Below, piece after piece: positions 38,433 to 46,473 of a stretch of DNA of 64,000 nt. The notes below the pieces were generated by a model that worked only from the letters and a program-made list of their open reading frames with translations, did not search any database and was not told the origin of the DNA. This stretch comes from CAVZZG01 sp963779685 (GTDB lineage Bacteria; Actinomycetota; Thermoleophilia; Gaiellales; F1-60-MAGs149): contig CAVZZG010000001.1 of assembly GCA_963779685.1 (NCBI GenBank), positions 186,001-250,000 of the forward strand. The letters run 5' to 3'. The position numbers and the translations under genes are program-made. The first letter of the stretch is position 1; each line of letters starts with the position of its first letter.

Positions 38433-38912
38433 ATGCGGCGTACTCATGCGCTTGCGGCTGCCATCGCGGCTGCCGTGCTGACCGGCGGCGTGCTCGGAGG
38501 CACGGCACTCGCGCACCACGGCGAGGGGAAGAGCTCGCACAGCAGCGCGCACTCGTTCACGGTGATCGAGCACCCCGACACCGACACGGTGGTCGACACC
38601 GGCCCCGCCGGCGACAGCCCCGGTGATCTCCTGCCGTTCGCCAACACCATCTGGGACGCCACCAACACCACGCAGGTCGGCACCGACCAGGGCAACTGCA
38701 TCCGCACCAAGGCAGGCGTGTCCTACGAGTGCAACTGGACGACGAACCTGAAGAACGGCTCGATCACCGTCGAGGGCATCTACCTCGACTCCGGCGAGCC
38801 GACGACGCTGGCCATCATCGGCGGCACCGGGAAGTACGCCTCCGCCCGCGGCTCGATGGTGCTCGCGAGCGCCGGGAGCAACTTCAGCTTCACGTTCACG
38901 CTCCGCCACTGA
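38433..38912 (+). CDS. Secreted dirigent / allene-oxide-cyclase-like barrel protein
   Basis: A 159-residue secreted protein: signal peptide RTHALAAAIAAAVLTGGVLGGTALA, a His-rich segment (HHGEGKSSHSSAHS), then a beta-barrel domain like plant dirigent and allene oxide cyclase proteins (GDLLPFANTIWDA, GNCIRTKAG, YECNWTTNLKNGSITVEG, LAIIGGTGKYASARGS). Bacterial members occur in actinobacteria with unknown roles. The ATG follows AAGGGGGG. Two Cys may form a disulfide. The fold likeness is good; a function is not claimed. Confidence 0.78.
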   Translation: MRRTHALAAAIAAAVLTGGVLGGTALAHHGEGKSSHSSAHSFTVIEHPDTDTVVDTGPAGDSPGDLLPFANTIWDATNTTQVGTDQGNCIRTKAGVSYECNWTTNLKNGSITVEGIYLDSGEPTTLAIIGGTGKYASARGSMVLASAGSNFSFTFTLRH

Positions 38913-38954
38913 CGCCTGCCGGCCCGTCCGGAGCGTGAGGCATACACTCCGGGC

Positions 38955-39025
38955 GGGCCGGTAGCTCGAAGGTCGAGCAGGGGACTTTTAATCCCCCGGT
39001 CAGGGTTCGATTCCCTGCCGGCCCA
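38955..39025 (+). tRNA. tRNA-Lys (UUU anticodon)
   Basis: A full cloverleaf can be drawn: 7-bp acceptor (GGGCCGG / CCGGCCC), D arm (GCTC / GAGC), anticodon arm GGGGA-CTTTTAA-TCCCC with anticodon TTT, a 4-base variable loop, and T arm CAGGG-TTCGATT-CCCTG. The discriminator base is A (39025). CCA is not encoded and must be added after transcription. Confidence 0.96.
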
Positions 39026-39068
39026 TGCGGAAAGCCTCCGGATTTCCGCTAGAGCTGGCGCTGACGAG

Positions 39069-39443
39069 TCAGGAGTGCGCGGCTTCCTGAATCCAGCGCA
39101 GCACGACGTCCCGCTCCGAGGCGGAGCGGGGCGTGAAGCGCAGGCCGAGCTCGAACCGGCCGAAGGTCGCTGCTCCGGAGCGGACGACGACGGCGCGGAG
39201 GCGGGAGGCGGGCGTGCGCGGACCGGAGGTGACGTCGACGTCGACGTTGACGCCGAGGGCCGGTGCGCTCCCGGTTCCGGTCACCCGGCAGCCGTTCGCC
39301 GATACGTCGAGCGCCACCAGGTCCTGCGCGGCGGCGCGTGTGACGCCGCGGACGCGGACGAGGCGCCGGCCGGCGTCGCGCCGCGCCGCCGTGCGGCGCT
39401 CGAGTGCGGTGGATGCGAGGGGGGTCGGGGACGCGGGGGGCAT
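39069..39443 (-). CDS. PilZ domain protein
   Basis: A 124-residue protein that is almost entirely a PilZ domain, a cyclic-di-GMP receptor. The two binding motifs are seen: the basic RxxxR-type stretch (ERRTAARRD, near residue 15) and DVSANGCRV (near residue 46). The rest fits the PilZ barrel (GRFELGLRF). Together with two HD-GYP proteins 13-15 kb away it suggests active c-di-GMP signalling. It could also bind without c-di-GMP if the Arg motif is incomplete. Confidence 0.82.
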   Translation of the reverse strand: MPPASPTPLASTALERRTAARRDAGRRLVRVRGVTRAAAQDLVALDVSANGCRVTGTGSAPALGVNVDVDVTSGPRTPASRLRAVVVRSGAATFGRFELGLRFTPRSASERDVVLRWIQEAAHS

Positions 39444-39545
39444 GGTCGAGGCGGGGCGGGCCGTCGCGCACGAGTGTCCCCCGAAAGGGGCATCCCTGAC
39501 ACTCCCCCGAACGGGGGATATCGCGACCCGCCGCCTCGTGCTGGC

Positions 39546-41150
39546 CTACGGGGTAACGGTGGCGGGCGCTCCGGCGGCCTGCTCGCGGGCCTTCGTCGCG
39601 GGCGCGGGCAGCGTGTGGTGCTCGGCCTGGCCGTCGCCGGAGAGCGGATCGAAGCGCACCAGCTCCGTCCAGACCGGACGGAAGGTCCCGTCCAGGCCGA
39701 CGGCGGCGAAGCCCGCCTGCTGCTGGCCGACCGCGAAGATGCCGCCGGCGCCGACGGTGCCGCCGTCCACCAGCACGTTGCGCCCGACCGGCTCGACGTG
39801 CTGGCGATGGTCGTGGCCGGTGAGAATGAGGACCGGCGGGCCCGGGTCGGCCGCGAGCGCCGTCAGCAGGCCCTTGGCCAGACCGTACTGGTGGATCATG
39901 ACGACGTTCGGCCGCTCGGGGAGACCCGCGAACCACGCGGCGACGGCAGCCTGCTGGGTCGAGAAGTCCTGACCCTGGAGCTCGAGCCGATGCCCGGCCA
40001 CGCCGTTGCCGGTGAGCGCCTCGAGCGGGTCGTCGTACCCGGCGACGCGGAGCCCGTTCGCCGCGCGGAAGACCGGATGACCGTCGATCGAGCCGTTCCC
40101 GGCGAGCCGCCCGCGCCGGGTCAGCACGACGACGCCGCGCCGGGCGAGCGCCATCATGAACTGGCGGGAGTCGTGGTTGCCGGACACCGCGAAGGACTTG
40201 CCGGGCTGGCCGACCCGGGCCACGTCCGGGGCGATCGCACCCTCGAGCCGGGTGCCGAGTTCGGTGAAATCGCCGATCCAGAACACCGGATCGTTGCCGA
40301 CGTAGGCGTGCAGCCCGCCGAGCGTGAGCGTGTTCTGATGGAGGTCGGATGCGACGACCAGCCGGATCGGCGCGGCCTCGGCGGCGGCGACGTGACGGGT
40401 TGCGGCCGCCGCCGTCATGATCCGGCCGAAGCCGTTGAGCGCCTCGCGGTACGAGCTGGTGTACTCCTTCGACGAGGTCAGGATCTGACGGGAGAAGCCG
40501 ATCAGCTGCGGCAACTCGTCGCCATGCGCCGTCAGCGTCGGGTTGTCGAGAGCCGCCGGCCGGTAGTGCCCGACGTCCCAGCCGCTGGCAACGCCGAGCG
40601 ACACGGCGAAGACCACCATCCACGCCGCGGCCGCCATCGTCGGCCGGGGCCGCCGCGTCGCGGCCGCGACGAGCAGGACGCCGATCAGACCGCCGGCCAG
40701 GGCACCGAGCACCAGCACCTTCAACACGTGCACCAGTGCCGAGCGGACCGCCGGCGGAAACTCGCGGCGGGCGGTGGCGATGTCGGAGCCGGCCGCCGAG
40801 CCCGACTCCAGCAGCGTCGTCGCCTCGGCGCGGTCGAGCGCCTCGACCCGGAGGTGCAGCACGATCGGGCTCCGGTAGGGCCGTACGTCGGCGCCCCAGT
40901 CCACCAGCGGTACGTAGAGGCTCACGCGGCCCTCGCCGGGCGCGGCGATCTCCCCCCTGGCCGACACCGTGCCCAGGCTGAGCCGGTGCGACGACCCGGA
41001 ATAGCCCTGCACGGCGACGATCGCACCCACGAGGGCGAACGCGGATACGAGCACGAGCACCCCGACCGTACCCGCCGCGCGCCGCCAGGCCGGCCGGTGG
41101 TTCGCGCGTGGTGGCGTGTCGCGGGCGCGCATCACACTCAAACTGAACAC
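39546..41150 (-). CDS. Membrane metallophosphoesterase
   Basis: A 534-residue protein with an N-terminal transmembrane helix (VGVLVLVSAFALVGAIVAV), an extracytoplasmic loop, a second pair of helices near residues 145-195, and a C-terminal calcineurin-like phosphoesterase domain. The five metal motifs are present: VASDLHQN, IGDFTE, SGNHDSR, VMIHQYG and TGHDHRQH. The substrate is unknown. The GTG at 41150 and an ATG at 41132 are both possible starts. Confidence 0.87.
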   Translation of the reverse strand: MFSLSVMRARDTPPRANHRPAWRRAAGTVGVLVLVSAFALVGAIVAVQGYSGSSHRLSLGTVSARGEIAAPGEGRVSLYVPLVDWGADVRPYRSPIVLHLRVEALDRAEATTLLESGSAAGSDIATARREFPPAVRSALVHVLKVLVLGALAGGLIGVLLVAAATRRPRPTMAAAAWMVVFAVSLGVASGWDVGHYRPAALDNPTLTAHGDELPQLIGFSRQILTSSKEYTSSYREALNGFGRIMTAAAATRHVAAAEAAPIRLVVASDLHQNTLTLGGLHAYVGNDPVFWIGDFTELGTRLEGAIAPDVARVGQPGKSFAVSGNHDSRQFMMALARRGVVVLTRRGRLAGNGSIDGHPVFRAANGLRVAGYDDPLEALTGNGVAGHRLELQGQDFSTQQAAVAAWFAGLPERPNVVMIHQYGLAKGLLTALAADPGPPVLILTGHDHRQHVEPVGRNVLVDGGTVGAGGIFAVGQQQAGFAAVGLDGTFRPVWTELVRFDPLSGDGQAEHHTLPAPATKAREQAAGAPATVTP

Positions 41151-41231
41151 GCCCGGCCGCCACGCGGGTCACGAACGGCTCACGATCCGTGATCGATTCC
41201 GTCCCGGAAGCCGCGCTATCCTCGTCGCGCG

Positions 41232-41657
41232 GTGGATCGACCTCTGACAGGCGGCTGCGGCTGCGGGCGGGTGCGCTTCGCGGTGACCTCGGCGCCGGTC
41301 GAGGCGGGCTACTGCCACTGCACGCGCTGCCAGCACCGGACCGGCGTCGCCGCGTCGGCCTCGGTGAGCCTCGCACCGGGGTCGTTCGGCATCGAGCAGG
41401 GCGCCGACGCCGTCGCCTACTGGCGGCCGGCGGACGGGTACGCCAAGGCATTCTGCCGCGAGTGCGGCTCGGCGCTGTTCAGCCAGCACCCCGACGATCC
41501 GGCCAACGTCTCGGTGCGGTTCGGTGCGTTCGACGAGGACCCGGGCGTCCGGCCGTCGTACCGCCAGTTCGTCGCGTACGCGGCCGCATGGGAGCCGATC
41601 CCCGACGACGGCCTACCTCGCTACGCCGAGCGGCGGCCAGGCGCCCGTCCCGCGTAA
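41232..41657 (+). CDS. GFA family protein
   Basis: A 141-residue protein of the family named after glutathione-dependent formaldehyde-activating enzyme. The zinc ligands are seen as TGGCGCGRVRF, YCHCTRCQHRTG and FCRECGSALF. The original enzymatic claim for the family is disputed and most members are uncharacterised. The GTG start is preceded by TATCCT 9 bases upstream, giving a near-leaderless layout. Confidence 0.88.
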   Translation: MDRPLTGGCGCGRVRFAVTSAPVEAGYCHCTRCQHRTGVAASASVSLAPGSFGIEQGADAVAYWRPADGYAKAFCRECGSALFSQHPDDPANVSVRFGAFDEDPGVRPSYRQFVAYAAAWEPIPDDGLPRYAERRPGARPA

Positions 41658-41675
41658 CGGGGCGACGCCGGCCCT

Positions 41676-42008
41676 TCAGCGCGTGTCCCCGCAGGCGATG
41701 GCGTGCGCCATCGCCTCGCACACCTCGCGCCATCGGCGAGGCGCCACCTCGCCCGCGAGCCGCAGGAGGCGACCGGTGTCGAGGAGCTGGGCGTTGTCGA
41801 GGTTGACCACCGACCCCGCCTGAACGCCCTCGGCCGGGCCGATCGCCACCTCCGTGCGCAGGCCGCGGACGGTCAGCGTCACGGGCGCGACGAGCACGCG
41901 GCGGAGTAACGGCGCGACGGTGCCGCGCGTCAGGACGACGACCGGCCGGACGTTCTCGTCCGGCAGGTCGGCCCACCAGACCTGGCCGTGCCCGAGCGCG
42001 TCGGTCAC
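41676..42008 (-). CDS. MazF/PemK-family toxin
   Basis: A probable sequence-specific endoribonuclease toxin of 110 residues. The MazF core is seen: GQVWWADLPDENVRPVVVLTRG, VLVAPVT, GVQAGSVVNLDNAQLL. The GTG start overlaps the antitoxin stop by 4 bases (GTGA), the usual toxin-antitoxin order with antitoxin first. The longer open frame upstream is a shadow. Confidence 0.85.
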   Translation of the reverse strand: MTDALGHGQVWWADLPDENVRPVVVLTRGTVAPLLRRVLVAPVTLTVRGLRTEVAIGPAEGVQAGSVVNLDNAQLLDTGRLLRLAGEVAPRRWREVCEAMAHAIACGDTR

Positions 42009-42292
42009 CGGCCGGCGCGCCGTTCCGCCGCCAGCCGCAACACGTCCTCCGGAATGGCGCCGTCGTAGGGCAATGCGGCGTAGGCCGCGGCGTCGACCGG
42101 TGGCATGGCGAGGTCGGGATCTGCGTCGTAGGGCATCGCCCTCAGGGCCTCGCGCTCGCGAGCACCTTCGACCGACTCGATGAAGAGCGCGAGAGCGCGG
42201 TCGAACACCTCCGAATCCGGCCGGCCGCCAAGCGAGCGCGCTCGCTGGAGGCGGTCTCCATCGACTGTGGTCGAAATCCGCACACGACTCAT
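42005..42292 (-). CDS. Ribbon-helix-helix antitoxin partner of MazF
   Basis: A 95-residue protein with an N-terminal ribbon-helix-helix DNA-binding region (RVRISTTVDGDRLQRARSL, then EVFDRALALFIES) and an acidic, flexible C-terminal part that would wrap the toxin. The ATG at 42292 is chosen: it begins the beta strand, and a TACGAT -10 box sits 7 bases upstream. It likely represses its own operon. Confidence 0.82.
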   Translation of the reverse strand: MSRVRISTTVDGDRLQRARSLGGRPDSEVFDRALALFIESVEGAREREALRAMPYDADPDLAMPPVDAAAYAALPYDGAIPEDVLRLAAERRAGR

Positions 42293-42299
42293 GGCACAA

Positions 42300-42305
42300 A
42301 TCGTA
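42300..42305 (-). promoter_or_regulatory. -10 box, leaderless promoter of the toxin-antitoxin pair
   Basis: TACGAT on the minus strand, 7 bases before the antitoxin ATG. It lies in the 20-bp gap after the MFS gene, so the pair can be transcribed on its own. Confidence 0.5.
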
Positions 42306-42312
42306 GCATGGC

Positions 42313-43962
42313 TCAATCAGGAGCCGGGCGCCCGCCGGTCGCAGCAGCGCGCGCGGTGGCGACGTCCCGCGCGATGGCGTTGGCGCGGACGTGCCGCGTC
42401 AGCGTGGCCAGGAAAGGCTCCCTGTCCAGGGCGTAGAGCTGCGTCTCGGTGACCGCCACGGCCGTGGCGTTGCGCGGTGCGTCGTCGAGGAGCGCCATCT
42501 CGCCGACCACGTCCGAGCGCCGGAGCGTCGCGAGCGGCTCGCCGCCACGGGTCACGGCGACGTCCCCGCTGGCGATCACGTACACCCGGTCGCCATCCTC
42601 CCCCTCTCGCAGCAGCGTGCTGCCGGCGGCCAGCCTGAGGGGCTCGAGACAACGCGCCAGCGCCTCGATCTCGGGCCCGGGCAGCAATCCGAACATCGGC
42701 ACCGATCGCAGCAGGCCGATCTCGACGATCGGGACGGTCGCGTGCGAGTCGACGGGGAGCAGCTTCGGCAGCAGCATCAGCACCAGCAGCGGCATCGTCA
42801 GGCCGACGCACACGACGGCGCCCTCCGCCCCGGTTAGCGATATCGCGACCGGCACGATCAGCGACCCGGCCGCCATGCCGAGCGTCCCGAACGATTCCAG
42901 CAGCCCGAACACCCGCGCCAGCACCGCGGGCGGCGCGACCCGCTGCAGCAGCGTCATGCCGGCGATGTCGAGGACGTAGCGCACGGCGCCGGCGAGGGCG
43001 AGTAGGGCGAACGTCGCGATCAACTGCGACTGCAGCGCGATCGCGACGAACACGACACCCCAGGCCACGCTCGACAGGACCATCGGCGGCACCAGCCGGG
43101 GGCGGCCGACCAGGCGAAGGGTCAGCACGACGCTCGCGATGCCGCCGACGCCGGCCGCCGCGTCGAGCAGGCCCACGGCGCTCGCGCCGGCATCCAAGAT
43201 CGAGAATGCGATCACGACGGTCAGGATCTCCACGGCACCGAGCGCCACCCACTGGGCCGTCAGCACCGCGAGCAGCGGGGCGACGCCGGGGTGCCGGAGT
43301 GCGGCGAGCGTTGACGATGCCTCGGGCTCGTCGTCCTCCGCCTCCGCCTCGATCAGCGCCACGCCGCGGCCAAGCGGCCGCACCGCCAGGTAGCCACCGA
43401 GCAGCAGCGCCGCGAAGCACAGGAAGATGCCGCCTGCTCCGAGGGCCCCGATCAACGCGCTCGCGATCAGCGGACCGATCACGAGGCCGACGCTCTCCGC
43501 CCACCCGGCCACGGCGTTCGCGGCCGTGAGCTCGGATGGGGTGCTGACCAGTCCCGGCAGCAGGACCGCCTGGGTAGGGCGCGTGACGGTGAAGGCCGGC
43601 CCGTAGATGGCCGCGGCGGCGTACACCACCGCCGCGGGCGCGCCCGCCAGGATCGCCGCGCCGACGAGACCCGTCGTGACGGCCTGCACGAGGTAGCCCG
43701 CACGCAACAGGCGGGCGGGCGAGAACCGGTCGCCCAGCCCGCCGACGAAGGGCGCCAGCACCGCGGCAGGAACGAGGATGACGATCGACACGATCCCCGC
43801 CTCCCGCGCGCCGCCGTTGGCGTACGCGAACACCAGCAGGGCGATCCAGGTGCCGTACTCGGCCGCGTTGAAGGCGATGAAGGCCGACCCGAGCCGCGCC
43901 AGGGACGGGTTGCGCACCACCCGCCGGGCGATCGCGAAGGGGCCGGCTGCGGCGTCGGTCAC
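42313..43962 (-). CDS. MFS transporter fused to a cyclic nucleotide-binding domain
   Basis: A 549-residue membrane protein. Residues 1 to about 400 are a major-facilitator transporter with about 12 helices (FNAAEYGTWIALLVFAYANGG near the start, GGLGDRFSPARLL loop). Residues about 420-540 form a cNMP-binding barrel (GSTLLREGEDGDRVYVIASG, VGEMALLDDAPRNATAVA), with the Gly-Glu pair and Arg of the phosphate-binding cassette. This suggests that transport is gated by, or senses, cAMP or cGMP. The GTG start has a -10 box 6 bases upstream. Confidence 0.88.
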   Translation of the reverse strand: MTDAAAGPFAIARRVVRNPSLARLGSAFIAFNAAEYGTWIALLVFAYANGGAREAGIVSIVILVPAAVLAPFVGGLGDRFSPARLLRAGYLVQAVTTGLVGAAILAGAPAAVVYAAAAIYGPAFTVTRPTQAVLLPGLVSTPSELTAANAVAGWAESVGLVIGPLIASALIGALGAGGIFLCFAALLLGGYLAVRPLGRGVALIEAEAEDDEPEASSTLAALRHPGVAPLLAVLTAQWVALGAVEILTVVIAFSILDAGASAVGLLDAAAGVGGIASVVLTLRLVGRPRLVPPMVLSSVAWGVVFVAIALQSQLIATFALLALAGAVRYVLDIAGMTLLQRVAPPAVLARVFGLLESFGTLGMAAGSLIVPVAISLTGAEGAVVCVGLTMPLLVLMLLPKLLPVDSHATVPIVEIGLLRSVPMFGLLPGPEIEALARCLEPLRLAAGSTLLREGEDGDRVYVIASGDVAVTRGGEPLATLRRSDVVGEMALLDDAPRNATAVAVTETQLYALDREPFLATLTRHVRANAIARDVATARAAATGGRPAPD

Positions 43963-43968
43963 CGCGCC

Positions 43969-43974
43969 AGTCTA
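43969..43974 (-). promoter_or_regulatory. -10 box, leaderless promoter of the MFS-CNB gene
   Basis: TAGACT on the minus strand, 6 bases before the GTG at 43962. Confidence 0.5.
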
Positions 43975-44054
43975 CTTCCGGGGCTCCGGATTCTAAGACC
44001 GTTCTCATCTGTACCTCATGCTCCGCGGCGGGGCGCCGGGCAGACTGGGCACCG

Positions 44055-44501
44055 GTGGAGCGGGCACAACTTCGCGATCCGGCGCGCCGGCAGCACGTGC
44101 GTCGCCAGACTGCAATGCGATTCGCACGGCGTCTCGGCGTCTCGGCGTACCTTGCTGCAGCGATCGCGGCGCTGACGTTCGCCTACGTCGCCGAGCAGTC
44201 GTTCGCGGGCACCACATCGGTGGTACGGGTCGCCGCGCCGGCGGCTGGTCAGCTCGCCGCGCCCGGGTTCGTCGTCGCCGCGCGCCAGCGGATCTCGGGG
44301 GAGCGCGTCGTCGCCCGGCGTCGCCGGGTGGCTGCCAAGCAGGCCGCTGCCGTGGCGGCGCAGCAGGCGCAGCAGGCTCAGGCCCAGGCGGTCGCGCAGG
44401 CGGCGGCCCAGGCGCAGGCGACTGCCGATGCCGCCGCCGCGGATGCGGCGGCACAGCAGGCGGCGGCCCAGGTCGCAGCGCCCGCGACGGCCACGTCGTG
44501 A
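44055..44501 (+). CDS. Ala/Gln-rich membrane-anchored hypothetical protein
   Basis: A 148-residue protein (128 if it starts at ATG 44115). One hydrophobic segment (GVSAYLAAAIAALTFAYVA) is followed by a basic stretch (ARQRISGERVVARRRRVAAK) and a long Ala/Gln repeat tail. It is probably a signal-anchored protein facing outward. Its stop overlaps the ferric-reductase-like gene by 4 bases, so the two likely work together, for example as an electron or assembly partner. No family is recognised. Confidence 0.6.
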   Translation: MERAQLRDPARRQHVRRQTAMRFARRLGVSAYLAAAIAALTFAYVAEQSFAGTTSVVRVAAPAAGQLAAPGFVVAARQRISGERVVARRRRVAAKQAAAVAAQQAQQAQAQAVAQAAAQAQATADAAAADAAAQQAAAQVAAPATATS

Positions 44502-45430
44502 CGACCGCGCACGTCGTCTGGTACGTCGCCCGCGGGTCGGCCGTTGCGGCCCAGATCGGGCTCTCGGTCGCGCTCGCGCTCGGCATGACGCTCGGCGCGG
44601 GCATCAAGTCGCCGCGCTGGCCGATGGCGGCCACCGTCCACGTTCATCGCGCGTTCTCGATCGCCGCCTCGGCCCTGATCGGCGTGCACGTCGCGGCGAT
44701 CCTCGCCGACTCGTTCCTGCGATTCTCGCCGCTCGACGCGGTCGTGCCCTTCAACGCCCCGTACCGGTCGCTGTGGGTCGGCCTGGGCACGATCTGCTTC
44801 GACATGCTGCTGCTGGTGCTGCTCACCACCGCGGTCCGTCGCCGGATCGGCTACCGGCGCTGGCGCCTCGTCCATCGCCTGGCCTTCCCGATCTGGGGAC
44901 TCGCCGTCATCCACAGCATCGGCGCCGGAACCGATGCCCCGATGCTGTGGTTGCAGTTGCTGACGTGCGGCTGCGTCGCGATCGTCGTCGGCGGCGGCCT
45001 CCTGCGCCTGCAGGCCCGGCCGCTGCCCGCCACGTTGCTGGCGGCGACCGCGGCGGTCTCCGTCCTCGCCATCGCGGGGACGCTGACGACCGCGGGTCAC
45101 GGGCCCAGGCGGCGCCCGATCGCCGTCGCCTACGCGGTCACCGCCCGCTCCGTGACGGCCGCGGGGCCGGCCACGTCGGTGCTGACCATCGTCGGCTCGG
45201 ACGTGCGACGCGCGGCGATGGCCTACCGCGTCGACGTGGTGTTCCGGCGCGGCACGGTGACCCAGGCCCTGCTGCAGTTGGTCGGTCGCGGGATCCGCTG
45301 CCGCGTGCCGCTGGCCTCGTACACGCCGCGTCACCTCACGGCCGTCTGCGGGAACCGCACCGTGAGCCTCCAGCTCACGCGCCAGCGCGACCACGGGACG
45401 TTCGTCGTCGGTGCTCCGACTGCAGCCTGA
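44498..45430 (+). CDS. Ferric reductase-like transmembrane protein
   Basis: A 310-residue membrane protein with about seven hydrophobic helices followed by a 90-residue soluble tail. The helical part carries several His that could bind haem (VHVHRAFSIAA, GVHVAAIL, LVHRLAFPIWGLAVIHSIG), as in ferric-reductase-like domains. No flavin or NAD(P)H domain is present, so an external partner would supply electrons. The start is a GTG overlapping the upstream stop. Confidence 0.75.
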   Translation: MTTAHVVWYVARGSAVAAQIGLSVALALGMTLGAGIKSPRWPMAATVHVHRAFSIAASALIGVHVAAILADSFLRFSPLDAVVPFNAPYRSLWVGLGTICFDMLLLVLLTTAVRRRIGYRRWRLVHRLAFPIWGLAVIHSIGAGTDAPMLWLQLLTCGCVAIVVGGGLLRLQARPLPATLLAATAAVSVLAIAGTLTTAGHGPRRRPIAVAYAVTARSVTAAGPATSVLTIVGSDVRRAAMAYRVDVVFRRGTVTQALLQLVGRGIRCRVPLASYTPRHLTAVCGNRTVSLQLTRQRDHGTFVVGAPTAA

Positions 45431-45436
45431 TCGCCG

Positions 45437-46417
45437 TCAGGCCGGCCGTTCGGCGTACCGCACCCCTGGCATCACGCACAGCATCTCGTAGAGGATGTTC
45501 GCGGCGACGAGGGCCGTGTTGCCGCTCGCGTCGTAGGCCGGTGAAACCTCCACCAGGTCGCCGCCGACGAGCGCAAGACCGCGCAGCCCTCGCACGAGCT
45601 CGAGCGCCTGCCACGTGGTCAGCCCGCCGATCTCCGGCGTACCGGTGCCCGGCGCGAAGGCCGGATCCAGCGAGTCGATGTCGAACGAGAGGTACGCCGG
45701 GCGGTCGCCGATGTGGGCGCGCACACGCGCGGCGAGGTCCGTCAGCGAGCGGTGCCACAGCGCTTCCGCCGGCACCACGGTCACTCCCAGCCCGCGCGCC
45801 CAGTCGAAGTCGTCGTCGGCATAGCCCGTTCCGCGCAGGCCGATCTGGAACGACCGGTCGGGGACGATCAGCCCTTCCTCGATCGCCCGCCGCACGGGGG
45901 TGCCGTGCGCCAGGCGCTCGCCGAACATGAGGTCGTTGACGTCGGCGTGGGCGTCGACGTGGATGAGCGCCACCGGCCCGTGACGGCCCGCGATGGCACG
46001 GAGAATGGGCAGCAGGACGGTGTGGTCGCCGCCGATCGAGAGCGGCCGGCACCCTGTCGCGACGATGTCCCCGAGCGCTGCCGCGATGATGTCGACGCTG
46101 CGCTCGAGCGAGAAGGTGTCGATCGCCACGTCGCCGAGGTCGGCGACCACGAGGCTCTCGAACGGCGCTGCGCCCGTGCCCATGTTGTAGGGCCTGATCA
46201 GGCAGGACTCCGCCCGCACGGCTCGCGGGCCGTAGCGTGTACCGGGCCGGTTCGACGTGCCGATATCGAGCGGCAGGCCGACGAACCCGACATCGACGCC
46301 CTCGGCGGACGCGCGCGTTTCGAGCCGCAGCATGGTCGCCGGGCCGGCGAACCTGGGCATGTCGTTGCCGCCGAGCGGCTGGGGGAATCCGGTCGCCGTT
46401 TGAGCCTCCTTCGTCAC
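45437..46417 (-). CDS. Agmatinase/guanidinobutyrase-family ureohydrolase
   Basis: A 326-residue manganese or nickel enzyme releasing urea from a guanidino substrate. Metal motifs: IGGDHTVLLP, HVDAHADVN and SFDIDSLDPAFAPGTGTPE. The N-terminus (FPQPLGGNDMPRF) and the PLDIGTSNRPGTRYGPRAVRAES segment resemble guanidinobutyrase and guanidinopropionase more than E. coli SpeB, so agmatine may not be the substrate. It is divergent from a D-threonine-aldolase-like gene. The GTG start is the longest; none with a better ribosome-binding site is seen. Confidence 0.85.
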   Translation of the reverse strand: MTKEAQTATGFPQPLGGNDMPRFAGPATMLRLETRASAEGVDVGFVGLPLDIGTSNRPGTRYGPRAVRAESCLIRPYNMGTGAAPFESLVVADLGDVAIDTFSLERSVDIIAAALGDIVATGCRPLSIGGDHTVLLPILRAIAGRHGPVALIHVDAHADVNDLMFGERLAHGTPVRRAIEEGLIVPDRSFQIGLRGTGYADDDFDWARGLGVTVVPAEALWHRSLTDLAARVRAHIGDRPAYLSFDIDSLDPAFAPGTGTPEIGGLTTWQALELVRGLRGLALVGGDLVEVSPAYDASGNTALVAANILYEMLCVMPGVRYAERPA

Positions 46418-46438
46418 CGAAACGATACGTGCCCGCCG

Positions 46439-46466
46439 TTGACAGATGCCGACTTGACGGTACCCT
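46439..46466 (+). promoter_or_regulatory. Promoter of the D-threonine-aldolase-like gene
   Basis: Perfect -35 TTGACA (46439-46444), 16-bp spacer and -10 TACCCT (46461-46466), followed by 7 bases and the ATG at 46474. This is the clearest leaderless promoter with both boxes in the window. Confidence 0.7.
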
Positions 46467-46473
46467 CGTCGGC

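Noticed and set aside
42005..42316. Earlier antitoxin start at 42316
   Set aside because: It would overlap the MFS gene; the ATG at 42292 starts the ribbon-helix-helix strand and matches the -10 box.
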